A DNA stretch of 64,000 nucleotides from Scatophagus argus (GCF_020382885.2 NC_058498.1:10762501-10826500), one strand, 5' to 3'; numbered from the stretch's first letter, positions 11,278 through 22,549 are shown. Translations and numbers: made by a program. The notes: generated by a model from the letters alone, not told the origin.

Positions 11278-14200
11278 CAGCCCGTATGTCAAGTAGAGTC
11301 AGCACTTTTCTCTCACTGACACACACACACACACACACACAAAGCTGGTGTCTGCTAGCAGCCGACTGGTTTGCTGCGAGTGTCTCTTGCCGGCTGCCAC
11401 GACTCCAAAACAGAAGCTTGGCCACATATGGAAAATAACCACAGTGACCCATCACATTTACTAGCAAAAACCGAACCAACGACGCACGACAGAGGGCACA
11501 GCCATGTTGTAGTTTAACGGTGGCAAGACTTAATGAATGAAAGGTCAAATTCAGGGATCATCTGTGACATCTCACATCGGGAAGGAGAAGCGTGTGAGGA
11601 ATCACCCACCGCCCTCACCTCTGGGCGCCTCCCTCCAGCGCAGCCCTGCCTTGCTGCTAAATGACATCACTGTGCCACTGCCTCACATTCCTCCTCCTGA
11701 CTCTGAAAGCAGTGGCAAGAGCGCCCTCTGTTGGGTTACAAATGAAATAAAATAAAATACCTGCCAGAACTGCAGAATGCGGAGAGGAGAGGAAGGTGAA
11801 AAACAGGAAATAACTGGGGAAGGAGGTGAAATCCTCAAAGGAGGAAATGCAGTGTGGGGGGTCGAAACTCACCTCACAGAGAATGTTTGTACTGTAATAA
11901 CACCAGAGTGATATCCCCATTATTACTCCATCAGTCCTGGCCCAAAGTGTCAAAGTTTGGAAAAAAACCAAATGAAGGCTAATCATTCATCAATCATATG
12001 ATGTTGAAACAGAGAAGTTGTTTCAGTTCACATGTTCAGTCATGAATTATTCGTACATCTGGCAGAGTCAGGGAGAAGGCAAGAGTCTGTGGTGAGAAGG
12101 CAGAATCAAGTATCTGGTCAGGTTAGGATAAAGCAGATAAAGTTGGTTTAAATGCAGACTGAGTTAACTGTCAGTTAAAAATTCAATGTTGAAACATTAT
12201 TTAGAACATCAAAAATGCCAGTAAGACATTGTTTCTGGTGCTTCTTTTGACTCTCACGATATTCCAAAGAGTGTGTCTTAAAAGACTGACTACAACTTGG
12301 AACTGACGCACGTGTAGAACAGATAACCGAGAGTCCAATTCAGTGATAGATATCCTTCACTGCATATTGGTGGGTTTCTTGGAGATCTTCAAGTGGATAC
12401 AATTGATGCTAACAATTAAGAGAATCAATTTCGAGTGATTATTTCTTCTTCTGCCAGTAATTCAGGGCTTCGGTCTTAACACGTTCAGCGGGATTTTCTG
12501 CTGTTAAAGAATTCAACAGGGAGGATAAGGTTTCTTTTTTTTTTTCCTGGTGGACAAACTACTGCGTAGTAGTCACACCTAATCACTGAAGACCTCACTA
12601 TAGGATTTGTTTGCTTATTTGCCCTGGATGCAGGTGCAGGAAAACAGAAGAATCGGTATGTCGCTCTGGGCTGACTGGGACTGCTTGTAAGCAGATTGAA
12701 GCTTGTGCGACTCTGCACTCAGACTAAACGACGTTCAGATTGTTGCCTAAATCACCTCAAAACCCCACCTAACTTACGCATCACCACAACAGGAAGCAGA
12801 TGAGCCAACAGAGCGTACAGACAACTTTTACCCACATTATATTGCTAGTCTATAACCACAATATCTACTACACTGATTACTAGGGTCCTGAGGCATAAAC
12901 CCTTGACCTCCTTACTGAAACTTATCCCATTATTGCACTCAACCTGGACAAGAATGCCACTGAAATGGGACGGCTGTAGTCGAAATGCACAAAAACGAAA
13001 ATCGTATCTGGGTCGCATTCTGGTCTGGCTGAGAAAATGTGGGTGGGGAAATTGAACGAGATATGCCTGAAACTGTCTTTTACGGCAGCTATGATTAGTT
13101 CGCCACCAACATTTACCAGAACCAAGGTACTACAGAAATGACTCATGCATGTGCATTAAGTAACCACACTAGTTCTTGATCTCCATCACAACTGAGACAA
13201 ACTTTCACATTTCCTTTCGGTGTCAACATTTCCCCTCTTGCTGGTAGACACAGCAGACGTCCACGTGAGCACGTTTAAGCAGACAACTGGTTCGATTATT
13301 TGCTGGAACTAAAAGGAGGAAGATGTTTGTTTGGGTCCTCAGGGGTCCTTGAGGGCCTTCAAGGATCCCTGTACGTATATTTAGAACATTTGACTGTGAG
13401 AGTAAATTCTTGACCTTGACTTGAATTCTTGAACATTTGACTTGAGTTTAATTTGTCAAAATGTCATTAAAATTTAAACCACATGAAATCAGGGAATGCA
13501 GTCAGTTACACACATGGTCAACACAGAGAGACGACCTACATATTCTTGAATTGTGGGAGGAAAACGGAGCAACCAAATGAAACCTACACAACCGCAGGGC
13601 AAACAAGCTTTATATATAGAAGTAACCACTTAAAGTATGCAGCCTCCTCGTGCAATATCACCATATTCCTCTCAAAGTGCAACACTCAAGGGAGGAGAGT
13701 TTCCTGTTGCCTCTTTACCCTGAACACTTCCCACAAACAAAGACAACTTCAATCAAATTCTTGTCTGTAGAGCTAAATTAGAGCCTGAGCAAAGAACTGC
13801 ACAGAAGCTTGTGCAAACTGTGGTTTAACCAACAGATAGAAAGTCCACTCTGCTGTTTATTAAGTAACCAAATCAGTCAGCCACTCAGGATTACTTTGAG
13901 GTGGTAGTAGATGTAGTGACAGTAGAAATCCAGCCATTTGTGATTTCTGGAAAAGCACTCACTTGGAAATCAGGATCTAAAAAGGTGGACACAAAGGACT
14001 CAACTATATTTTTGCATATTTTATGGTGTGTGCTTCACAGACTTTAGCAGTGGTCAAACCCAGGCCACTTCCACTGTTACTCCACCATCCAAACCACAGA
14101 GACTTTCCAAAGGAAACCCGAGCATTTCTTCTGTCTGCAGATCAGTCTATAATTGTGGAAGTAGAAATGGCTATAAAAACGAAGTTAAAAAAAAATAAAA

Positions 14201-17200
14201 AATCCTCGTGGCGTAAGGAAACACGGTTATTTTGAGTCTGGTGTCATTTATTGGCCGGTATCATATCTAAAATAAAACAAACAAAAAAACTATCACAATG
14301 CTGAACCATGTCTGCACAGTTTGTAGTCAGGTTCTCTACAATTACTTCTTGTGTTTAACCATAATTTACTTAATCTAACATAGTTAAGTCTGCACAGTAG
14401 TTACTCCACATACAAATCTTTATGCAAACATGTTACGGCTGTTTGATTTCCCCAAATCAAACTACTAGTATGCTAAGATCAGAAAAGAAACAAAGCATGA
14501 CTGTTGCATACTGTGGGTGTACACAGGCTTGCAGTGGCCTTGCAATGAGACCCCAAGGCAACTGTAAACAGCCCCGGTTGTGTTGGTAGGAACAGGGAGG
14601 CCTCTGTTTGAAGCCTCGCACCCTGTAGGGACTCCTCTGGAGACAAACATGCTTGTGCTGCCTTGTGATTGAGAGTTTCTTTCACTTCAGGCTACAACAT
14701 CTGAAGTGAGTTTGGCTGGTAACTAAAAAATGTTACCAAACTTTCTTCCAGTGTATAGTTTCATGTACAGATTTCCTATTCAAAAACTGTGTCATAAATC
14801 AATTGTTAGGTCCAGATGTACTAAGGCCTTTCAGTTTCTATAAGGAGCTTTTCGTAGGTGCTGACATGTAGTTGGAAGAGGTTAATTATACCTTCCTACG
14901 GTTTTAATAAGAGTCACATAAGCAACTGGGCTTTTTCATCTAAACAGCAGGAGCAAATGACGGTATATTAAAAATTAGGTTGTGGTGGGGAAAAGGAAAC
15001 TGAGCCTTTGCTTTGTAGCAAATAGTCGACACACCAGTTGGCACATTTTACCACTACTTTCACTTCCATCAGACAAAGAGTGAATGCACTGCAAAATCTG
15101 CGGCGTGCACACAGCAAAAAGTACCATCAGTGTTTGACAGGCATGGCAAATCTCCAGCTCTTCCAGTAAGCGACATGGGAAGCTCTTCTCTACGCCTTTA
15201 TGTCTGACGGTGGTGTTACTGTGGGTGTATTCTTACATTAAAATTTTGCTGAGTTCAGCTGCAAATCGCAGCTGTTGTCTGTAAAAGCCCGCCACCAAAC
15301 TCACTCAGAGAGATGCAGACAAAGGCAGGGCAAAGGAGGATAACTCTGAAATGGATGGATCGAGTTTAGCCGTCAGGGACAAGGGCAGCATGTCTGCATG
15401 GCACACTCTGGCTTCTCTGCCCCGGCTAGACGACAGCAGGGCAGCAGAGGTGATTAAATGTGAAGTTAAGACAGGAGAACGGGGAGAGACTAAGCCATTT
15501 CTCACCTTTCATGACACAAAATCTTACATAAGATTCATATGCAGGCTCATGCACAAACACACACGCACACACACAGGACTATGTGCAACAATTCCTGCAA
15601 ACAGCAGGGCTTTATTTGACACATCATTCTCAAATCACTACTTCTGGCAAGGCCCCTATCAACAAACATGACTACATAAGCATAGAACAAATAGCTGATG
15701 TGACAAAATATATTTTTAGTACATGCCAAGTGCTGCTCAGCAATTAACACTTATGTCCCGTGTATATTTTGAAATGAGAGGGAGTTGGAAATGTGTTCAT
15801 GTTAACAATGTCAACCAGAGCCTCAACTCCTAAAATATACCATGAGATCACACCTCATGTGACATGAGTGTCAAGGTCAATCCATGGGTGTACCATAGTG
15901 ATGTAATGAGACCAAACATAGCATCCTTAAATTCAGTTAAGTAGCAGTAACTATGAATGTCCGAACAGCTGGTACTTAACCTGCACACACACACACACAC
16001 ACACACCAAGACACAAAGTGTTTTTGTCACCAGCTTGCTTCTGTTCCCCAAAAGCACTTGTACAGCAACAACAACAACTGGGCTCTTAACTGTGAAAAAC
16101 GCCACAATGACTGGCTTAGATAGCAGACATGAATCATCCCTTCTGTTGGGAGCTTTGTGGATCAAACAGGGGCTTCTGGCTGGGGGGGGCGTGACATGCA
16201 GAAACCTCACAACAACACACATTATTACAGTCCTCAACACAGTGCAGTAATGTTTGGGAGCTGGTTCATTGCATGTTATTAAACGCTGAGGGAGCTTCAT
16301 TTAGGTCCAGCCTCAGTGTAATCTGAATACGTCTCGCAGTAGTTCTTCAGTGTGGAGTTAAACTGGCTGCTATAACACACACTGACATTTGCACTGAGAT
16401 GACAACATTAGTAAGATTACAGCTGTTTTCCAGTGTTAGTCCATAAAAAAATCCCATAAATTAGAAGTGAAACCAAGTTCATGTACAGACTTTAACAGTG
16501 AAACTTTTGTTAACATTTGGACATAGGCTGTGTACTGTAGGTATCATTTACACTGTAAAACACTTATACACAGAAGATCACACATATTTTTGCATTTATA
16601 TTGCATGTTTTTCAAAATTTCTTCTAATTGTAACTGTAAAACTGTTATTATTTTGCTCACTTCCTCATACATTTTTGATCTTTTCTTTTGCTCACTTCCT
16701 CATACGTTTTTGATCTTTTCATCACAACAATACAGAGCCAGGAATATCTTCTGCTTCCTCCAAATCTTTTTTGTGTGTGTGCGTTTATTTTCATGGTTAA
16801 ACTTTAATTCATTGGAGAGTTAAGATGGAAACATGCCATAAAAATCTCAGAAGAAACGGCTTCACTAGCTGACCCTTCTGTACTCACCTTCAGTCCCTCA
16901 CTGGGTAGCCGGTAGCCAAACCGAGCAGGCAGGTCATCAAAGTTCTCTGTTTTGTTGTCAAACGAGTACTGAAAGATTAAAAGATGAGTTACGTTTGATT
17001 CAAGATATTTTACGGAGGCTGAAGCATCATCAAACTGAATGGTTAGGCTCCTTTCTTAAGAGAAATAACAAATCGTAACCCGCATACTATGACTTTGACC
17101 ACTAGGGGGCATAAAGATACAAAACGTATCTATTGCTAACCTGTATTTCTGCATAGGTGTGGGTGTACATGCATTACAGTGTTACACTATGTGTGGTCTT

Positions 17201-17336
17201 AGGAGGATTATGAATTACTCACAGCAGCGATGTCGGCCTCCACGGGCAGCAGGTTGAGGAAGGCAAAGAGCTGAACGGTGAAGATGGTGTAAATCTGCGT
17301 GGCCGACAGCATCAGCATTCCCAGGGACAGCAACAT
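10011..17336 (-). CDS. rnf13: rnf13 (RING finger protein 13), 5' part: three coding exons, gene continues past left edge
   Basis: RNF13 is a single-pass endosomal/lysosomal membrane E3 ubiquitin ligase: signal peptide, lumenal PA domain, transmembrane helix, cytosolic RING-H2. Coding exons on the minus strand are 17336-17223, 16968-16888 and 10133-10011, all phase 0, giving the first 106 residues. Residues 1-38 are a hydrophobic signal segment ([10 protein letters not shown] start) ending VEAD; residues 39-66 contain [10 protein letters not shown]; residues 67-106 are the first half of the PA domain with PENACEPI and the CNFDVK end. This agrees closely with vertebrate RNF13 as I remember it. 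RNF167 is the nearest paralogue, but the signal-peptide wording fits RNF13, and ankub1 beside it matches the human neighbourhood. The rest of the PA domain, the helix and the RING are absent from 1-10010, so they must lie left of the window. The ATG at 17336 has A at -3 and is the family start. Confidence 0.93.
10800..11090. repeat. Purine-rich (GA/A) tract
   Basis: Nearly 300 bases dominated by A and G, with GAGAGAGG and two A runs (10901-10910, 10951-10960). Low complexity, non-coding. Confidence 0.75.
11249..11277. repeat. A29 homopolymer
   Basis: 29 consecutive A, followed 40 bases later by a CA repeat (11319-11341). It could be the tail of a retroposed sequence, but no body was recognised. 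Confidence 0.9.
15983..16006. repeat. (CA)n microsatellite
   Basis: Twelve CA units. Confidence 0.9.
16651..16720. repeat. 35-base perfect-length tandem duplication
   Basis: Two adjacent 35-base copies (16651-16685 and 16686-16720), starting TTTTGCTCACTTCCTCATAC, differ at one base only. Confidence 0.95.
16888..16968 (-). CDS. rnf13: rnf13 coding exon (residues 39-65)
   Basis: 81 bases, phase 0 on both sides, acceptor CTTTCAG and donor GTGAGT on the minus strand. The peptide includes [13 protein letters not shown], a characteristic RNF13 stretch just before the PA domain. Confidence 0.95.
17099..17111 (+). promoter_or_regulatory. CTCF-like motif in rnf13 intron
   Basis: CCACTAGGGGGCA matches the CTCF core except for the last flanking base. 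Similar words also occur in fish repeats, so this is a weak call. Confidence 0.35.
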
Positions 17337-17474
17337 CTTGGCATCACGTTACAACCACCCGCTGCTATGCCACTCACTCATAAACATGCACGACCATAAA
17401 CACACACACGCACAAACGAATGATCATGCACACTGGCCTGCAGTGGAACCCGTATATGCCCGTCGTCGTCACAC
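17223..17474 (-). CDS. rnf13: rnf13 exon 2: leader (17474-17337) and first coding segment (17336-17223)
   Basis: Acceptor TTCTAG precedes 17474 and donor GTGAGT follows 17223. The first 138 bases are 5'UTR; then 38 codons encode the signal peptide, ending V-E-A-D-I-A-A. The leader holds several short upstream ATGs, including one at 17344 that overlaps the main start out of frame. Confidence 0.92.
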
Positions 17475-17817
17475 CTAGAAAGGACACAAATGATGGGTTT
17501 ATGCTGAAATGTGTATACTGATGAAAAAGTGTCATATATGAAATGAAAATTCTCAAGCGAGGCACCACAAAGGTGTATTGAGGGGCACATACTCTCCTAA
17601 TGCAAACACTTTCATTCAAACAGATTATTTTAAGCCACTACAAGTTTGTCAATCGGTTTTGTCCTTGTCCAATAGACGTAATGTGATCTTGACATTGGGC
17701 ATGACATTTATTGGAAAAATTGTCAGTTGCTTCTTTCAAACAGAAGCCTGAGGTCAATGTGAGCAACAACAGAGCAACTTTCACATGCCGGTGTCTGTCA
17801 CAATTGGCATGAGAAGA

Positions 17818-17826
17818 GGGGGGGGG

Positions 17827-17857
<31 letters not shown>
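17818..17857. repeat. Poly-G tract (G9-C-G30)
   Basis: Forty bases with a single C at 17827. On the rnf13 sense strand it reads as poly-C; on the plus strand it is a strong G-quadruplex candidate. Confidence 0.9.
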
Positions 17858-17859
<2 letters not shown>

Positions 17860-18885
17860 AAAAAAGTTTGGCACCTTAAACAAAATTTGTCAAACAGATT
17901 AGCTGTACTGGACAGTCAAATGTGGACTGTTTTATGCAATTTTCAGATGTTTGACTTGTTTGCCAATTGCTGCAGCAGCAGTGTACTGTGGCAGACTAAG
18001 ACTAGTCCAGTCCTGCATCTGGTCTTTCAATTATTTCACTCCACATGTGTGTGCCACTGGGAGGTGTGTGTGTGAAGTGGAATATCCCCACTCCAGTCCT
18101 TTTCACTGTTCTGACTACATGAAAAGTGATGTCCTATCTTTTCATTTGAAGAAAATACCCTGCAAAAGTGCATCTTTGCTTTGAGTTATTTTTTTAGAAA
18201 TTTTCTTTCACCTAGTGCCTTTGCTCAGCATCAGGATTATCTCGCTGCTAGCTGATGTTTGTGTCAGTTAAGTTTCTTAGTCAGCTAGCTGCCTCATGAC
18301 CACTGAAGTGAGATTCACGTCTAACATTACAGCATAAGGGGTACGGGCTCACAAAGGGGAGGGCAGCATGTGATCAGGTCAGGAGAAACCAACAGCTAAG
18401 GGCTTATCAGACTTAAGACCATTAAGCTGCGCTGGCAATAAAAGGTAGGCTCATAGTATTTGAGCATAATTGCCGTGGGTTTGTGGTGTCATTTTGAAAA
18501 CAGTAAGGAAGTTTTATACTCAAATCAATACATCATGGGTATGTGAACATCAAGCTGGATGTGGTCATTTGTGTATTCCCCAGGAATTCCTGCCTTTTTG
18601 TTTTCTTTGCAATGTATCCATGCATCTAAAAGTATGAGGTGGAATTTCCCTACTATACTGTAGCAGTAATGCTTTAAACACATGGTTGCATCTGAATAAA
18701 ATAAATAAATACAGCTTTCGTAGCATCTGTCCTCATTTATTACTAAACACAATGCTACGTCTAAGTAATCTGCACTCACTGGACTGCTTCAATTCATCAG
18801 TAGAAACACATTAGATTCACGGTGGGGTAACATTTCCAGTTAAATGTATGCTTCCAGTGAATAACTTCCACTGTGAAACATGCTG

Positions 18886-18996
18886 AATCATTACAAGACA
18901 GAGGAGTACAGAGGACTGATACAAGGCTTTGTCACAAGGCACAACAACAACCACCTGAAGCTCAGTATCATCAAATCCAATGAGCTTGTGGTGGAC
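18886..18996 (+). mobile_element. LINE reverse-transcriptase relic
   Basis: The translated stretch EEYRGLIQGFV, then NNHLKLSIIKSNELVVDY, resembles the region of fish Rex1/CR1-type LINE reverse transcriptases where a short acidic segment precedes a conserved N-H-L-x-L-N-x-x-K-T-x-E motif. Only about 37 residues remain, opposite to rnf13 transcription, and the frame leads into unrelated sequence. Confidence 0.5.
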
Positions 18997-19129
18997 TACA
19001 ATGCTTCAGATACGGATGCTGCCACAAAAGAGCTTCTCACACGTCTTCAACCTGGCAACACAGAAGATCTATGCAATCAGTACAGCTTCAGGGTGGGCAA
19101 CCAAGATTAGTGTCACCTGCTCAGTATCT

Positions 19130-19420
19130 GACTAAATGTCAAATATGGTCACGATCTTCACTCCTGTTCCTGAGTGATGGTGTTCAGTAATGGACAGAAA
19201 ACATTATGATGTCATAGTGAAGTTGAGCTTTGGCCTTTTGGATACACAAGGTCATCACTTCACCATTTTATCCTATTAAACATTTGTGTTTGCCCATCAA
19301 AATCTAGTTCATCCTTGCATCCAAGTAGACGCCTGTGCTAAATTTAAAGAAATTCCCTCACGGCGTTCCTGAGGGACAGACAACTCGAAGACATCTCGGG
19401 CCACAGTTATTGCCAGCACT
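19130..19420 (+). repeat. Teleost interspersed repeat fragment
   Basis: It contains GTTCATCCTTGCATCCAAGT, then TGTGCTAAATTTAAAGAAAT, TCCCTCACGGCGTTCCTGAG and GGACAGACAACTCGAAGACA. This word order is familiar from a very abundant fish repeat, probably a retroelement 3' region. A related end appears at 7462-7510. Identification is from memory only. Confidence 0.5.
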
Positions 19421-20531
19421 TGCATACTGGTGATTAACTAATCACTCTGCCCAAAACCGATAAACCTACTGATATATCTTTTAGCCAAATACAAGCAATG
19501 TAAGAGATATTCATGAACGCTCACCTGCTTTATCTGCCCAATCAGCACAATTCACTTTAAAAGTACTGGGGTTCTGTTTTAAACCTTAATCAGATCTGTG
19601 TACAACAGGAGTGAGGCTTTCTTATGTAACTTTTCATTCGTACCGTCCTATTAATTCTGCTGATATCATCTACTTCAAAACAAAGTCTCACACACTGAGG
19701 ACCTCCAGTAAAGCACGCCGCTCTGTGAGGACGCGGCATATCAAACAGTCATAACCAGACATCGAATCATCCACACCATGAGTGGGTTTTGAAAGAAGGT
19801 GGTGTGGCAAAACTTATTTTGTTATGTGTACATTGCAGCCAAATTCGAGGCACCTCCGTTAATTTACTGATCCAATGTAGACATCTAGCAGTGGGTGAAA
19901 TGGAAAAAATGAATATTGTGAGAAATATGGCAACATCATCCAACATTCAAACCAATGCACCATAATGTACAAGGATGAGAGACAATAAATTAATCTACAT
20001 CTACAACTATGGGAGACACACTATTTGCATATATGTAATTTTTATTTTATTGATGTGGCAGGAGAGCCGGAGTAACACCAATGATATTGGCTGTATGGAG
20101 GCTCTTCTTCAAAACCCAAAAGGGAAGTGAAACAATCACATCATGAGAACTGCAAGCATGACTAAACATCAAATGACATCAATCACATTTTACTAAAAAC
20201 ACTGAGGTAATAGTGACACGGTCAAATTACTACAATCACTGATTTTTAGAGGATAACATAGCAGATGTTAAAACATGTTGCCATCAAAGCCAAACATAAC
20301 CACAAATGAGAAAATCGAACTAAACTTGAAAAAAAAAAATTACAAGCAGTAACGTTAATGTCAATCAATTTGGGGAAGCTACAGTTCTTTCAGCTATACT
20401 TGTACACATAAATATCTCAGTGGTCTGATGTGGACACCCGAAAAGGTGTGCAGCTAGCTACAAAACCGAGTGTCCTGTAGCCCTGTTAGCATGATGCTAA
20501 CATGGGTAGCTAGCTGGCTTGTCGTGGGTGT

Positions 20532-20700
20532 TTACCTTTATTTCTGCCTCGAGGTTATTCTTTGCCCAGAAATTCAGCTGCTGGCAGTGACATCGCTCTT
20601 CTTTAGTACGCGTTGTGTCAGGGAACATGTACAACAGCGAAGATTTTGGATGCACTTCATCCCGTTTGAACGGTGAGTGCGAGAATATGAACATTAACGT
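20532..20700 (-). other. rnf13: rnf13 non-coding first exon (5'UTR), start approximate
   Basis: On the minus strand a good donor (AAATAAAG then GTAAAC) sits at 20531, followed to the left by a 3 kb intron to the rnf13 ATG exon. CCAAT and ETS motifs lie just upstream, at 20.78-20.82 kb. The 5' end is not visible; 20700 is a guess. If transcription starts upstream of 20694, the exon carries an ATG opening a 54-codon upstream frame that stops at the second codon of exon 2. Confidence 0.55.
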
Positions 20701-20759
20701 GACAGTTTAATCCCCTCCGCTAGCTCCTTCTTTCATGTGAGAGCGCAAACTTCCGACAC

Positions 20760-20855
20760 ATGGATCCCGGTGCATTCCGTCTCTGATTGGGCCAATCAGC
20801 TGCCAATCATTCCATTCCGGAAATTACTCCAGACGTAAACATATCCACGTGATGG
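20760..20855 (-). promoter_or_regulatory. rnf13 promoter elements: three CCAAT boxes, ETS site, E-box
   Basis: A perfect 17-base palindrome CTGATTGGGCCAATCAG (20783-20799) holds two back-to-back CCAAT boxes, with a third CCAAT at 20803-20807. TTCCGGAAAT (20815-20824) is an ETS-type site, and CACGTG (20846-20851) is an E-box. The order and the lack of a TATA box fit a broadly expressed NF-Y/ETS promoter about 80-150 bases upstream of the proposed rnf13 exon 1. Factor binding is inferred from motifs only. Confidence 0.5.
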
Positions 20856-22285
20856 GACACTCAACCACTTGCTGCCCTTTTCAATTTCATCGTGAACTTG
20901 AACTGCTTGAACCGCTTAGCCAGTCTTTAATTACATCTTTATTTGAGCTACGGCAGTATATTTTAGGCTAAGTGGCAACAGAATTGGATATTTAAAGAAA
21001 CTATATATTTTAAGTGGAAAACTCTATTTGCCATCAACATGTGTTGACATCCTGACGCTTTTAACTCTCCAGCACCCTCTGTAGTAAATGGGGTGCATCT
21101 CTTCAGGTTTCCTTGTGTATGATCAGTGTTACTGGTGTTTTGGTGTAGATGCCAAAGTGGAAAATAACAAAGTGTATTTACTATAAGACTGGCAGATTAA
21201 AACTATGGGGTTCTGCATGTAGCAATTGTTTATCTATCTGTGGCACTGTTACAATTTCTCGAGGTTACAGTATATAAAGACCATTAAAACCGACAGCATC
21301 CCTAATTCGTGCATTTTATTTCAGTTGTTTTTTTTTTTGTTTTCTTTTTTACAGTTAAATATAAATACATATATATATACATTTATATACTTACACAATT
21401 TATTCACATAATGGAAATTACAGTGCCCCCTCCTAATCATCCAGTGCTAGTTATAGAATATAGAAAAAAACAAATTAAAAATGCAAATTTGTGCATGAAA
21501 AGCACAAAATTAGAAACTGAGAAACTGAGCCACTATTTGCTGCAAGCCAAGACAGAACAGTAAAAACACCATGGACAGCTTCACATTTTAAAAGGCCAAA
21601 TGCAAATTAGCAGACTCCTGTAAAACTATCAAAGAACATTTGAAATGACTCTGACGTTCCTCCAACACATTGTAAAACCACTGAGAAGTCCTTTTGTTTT
21701 CCAGTAAAAGGCAGAGCGAAGAGCTGACGTGACGCAGTGTCTGGGTAGAGGCCACATTTCCAACTGTTATACATGAAACGGTAGACAGTTATCGTGCTGT
21801 GTTGTATTGCTGTGTAATGTCTTCCTCAGATAGTAAGTCTCCAACTACACCTGAACTTTGTGACTGAGATTCCACGTACATGTGGGGAAGTCAAATTGTA
21901 AAAACAGAGGTCAGGTGTACAGATTTTATGAGATTAAATCGAACTCCAGTTTTGTGCCTCAATAATGTGCAACACAACATTTTAAGACATACATACATAT
22001 GTTTCTTCTTTGTGATTTACAGTGTACTTAAAATACAGGCCTTTATCATTTTGTCCTATGATGTTTCCTCTCTATATATAAAGTTATTTGAGACTTATGA
22101 TAAAGAGATACTAAGAGTGCATATTAACATGTGTTCAAGAACAAGTCAGAGAGAGAGAATAAGAACATATAACATATTTATGCCATAGATTTATACCACT
22201 TGTATTTTGTCACCTTTTATCCACATTTCTCGCACTGTGAGATTTTTGTATTTCACATTATTGAATGATTGTATGCTTATTCAAC

Positions 22286-22293
22286 TATAAATA
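22286..22293 (+). promoter_or_regulatory. TATA-like box for ankub1
   Basis: TATAAATA lies 167 bases before the ankub1 ATG, in AT-rich DNA without CCAAT or CpG clusters, unlike the other three promoters here. This would fit tissue-restricted expression, which is inference. Confidence 0.4.
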
Positions 22294-22459
22294 CATTTTT
22301 TTGCTGACTTGCGAGAACAGACTCTTCAGAGTGGCATGCTTTCCCAAACGCTCCCCACCCAGCTCCTGCCCCCTGACTGAAGAAACACACCACACACACT
22401 CCTCTGTCTGAGGAAGTGCCTCAGGGGAGCCAAACGGACAGAGGACGGATACCCCGACC

Positions 22460-22549
22460 ATGAGGCTATTAATTTACTTTGAGGGCTCCTGTGACCCTTT
22501 TGACATCAATCCAGATGAGACTGTGGGGGCCATGAAGCAGATGGTGAAG
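22460..22549 (+). CDS. ankub1: ankub1 exon 1 (residues 1-30, ubiquitin-like domain)
   Basis: Starts MRLLIYFEG and ends KQMVK before donor GTAACA. The ATG is the first in frame after the TATA-like box at 22286. It encodes the first strands of the ubiquitin-like fold. Confidence 0.88.

Larger units (their letters stand above)
10134..16887 (-). other. rnf13 intron between coding exons 2 and 3
   Basis: 6.75 kb without a recognisable exon. It contains a purine-rich tract (10800-11090), a 29-base A run (11249-11277), CA repeats (11319-11341, 15983-16006), a compact hairpin (13341-13370), a CTCF-like motif (11721-11734) and a 35-base tandem duplication (16651-16720). Confidence 0.6.
17475..20531 (-). 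other. rnf13 intron 1 (5'UTR intron)
   Basis: 3.06 kb. It contains the poly-G tract (17818-17857), a relic of a LINE reverse transcriptase frame (18886-18996), a teleost interspersed repeat (19130-19420), and a TAGCTAGC/GTTAGC cluster next to the donor (20450-20515). Confidence 0.55.

Noticed and set aside
17638..18075. Frames with poly-Pro or poly-Gly
   Set aside because: Direct translations of the poly-G tract.
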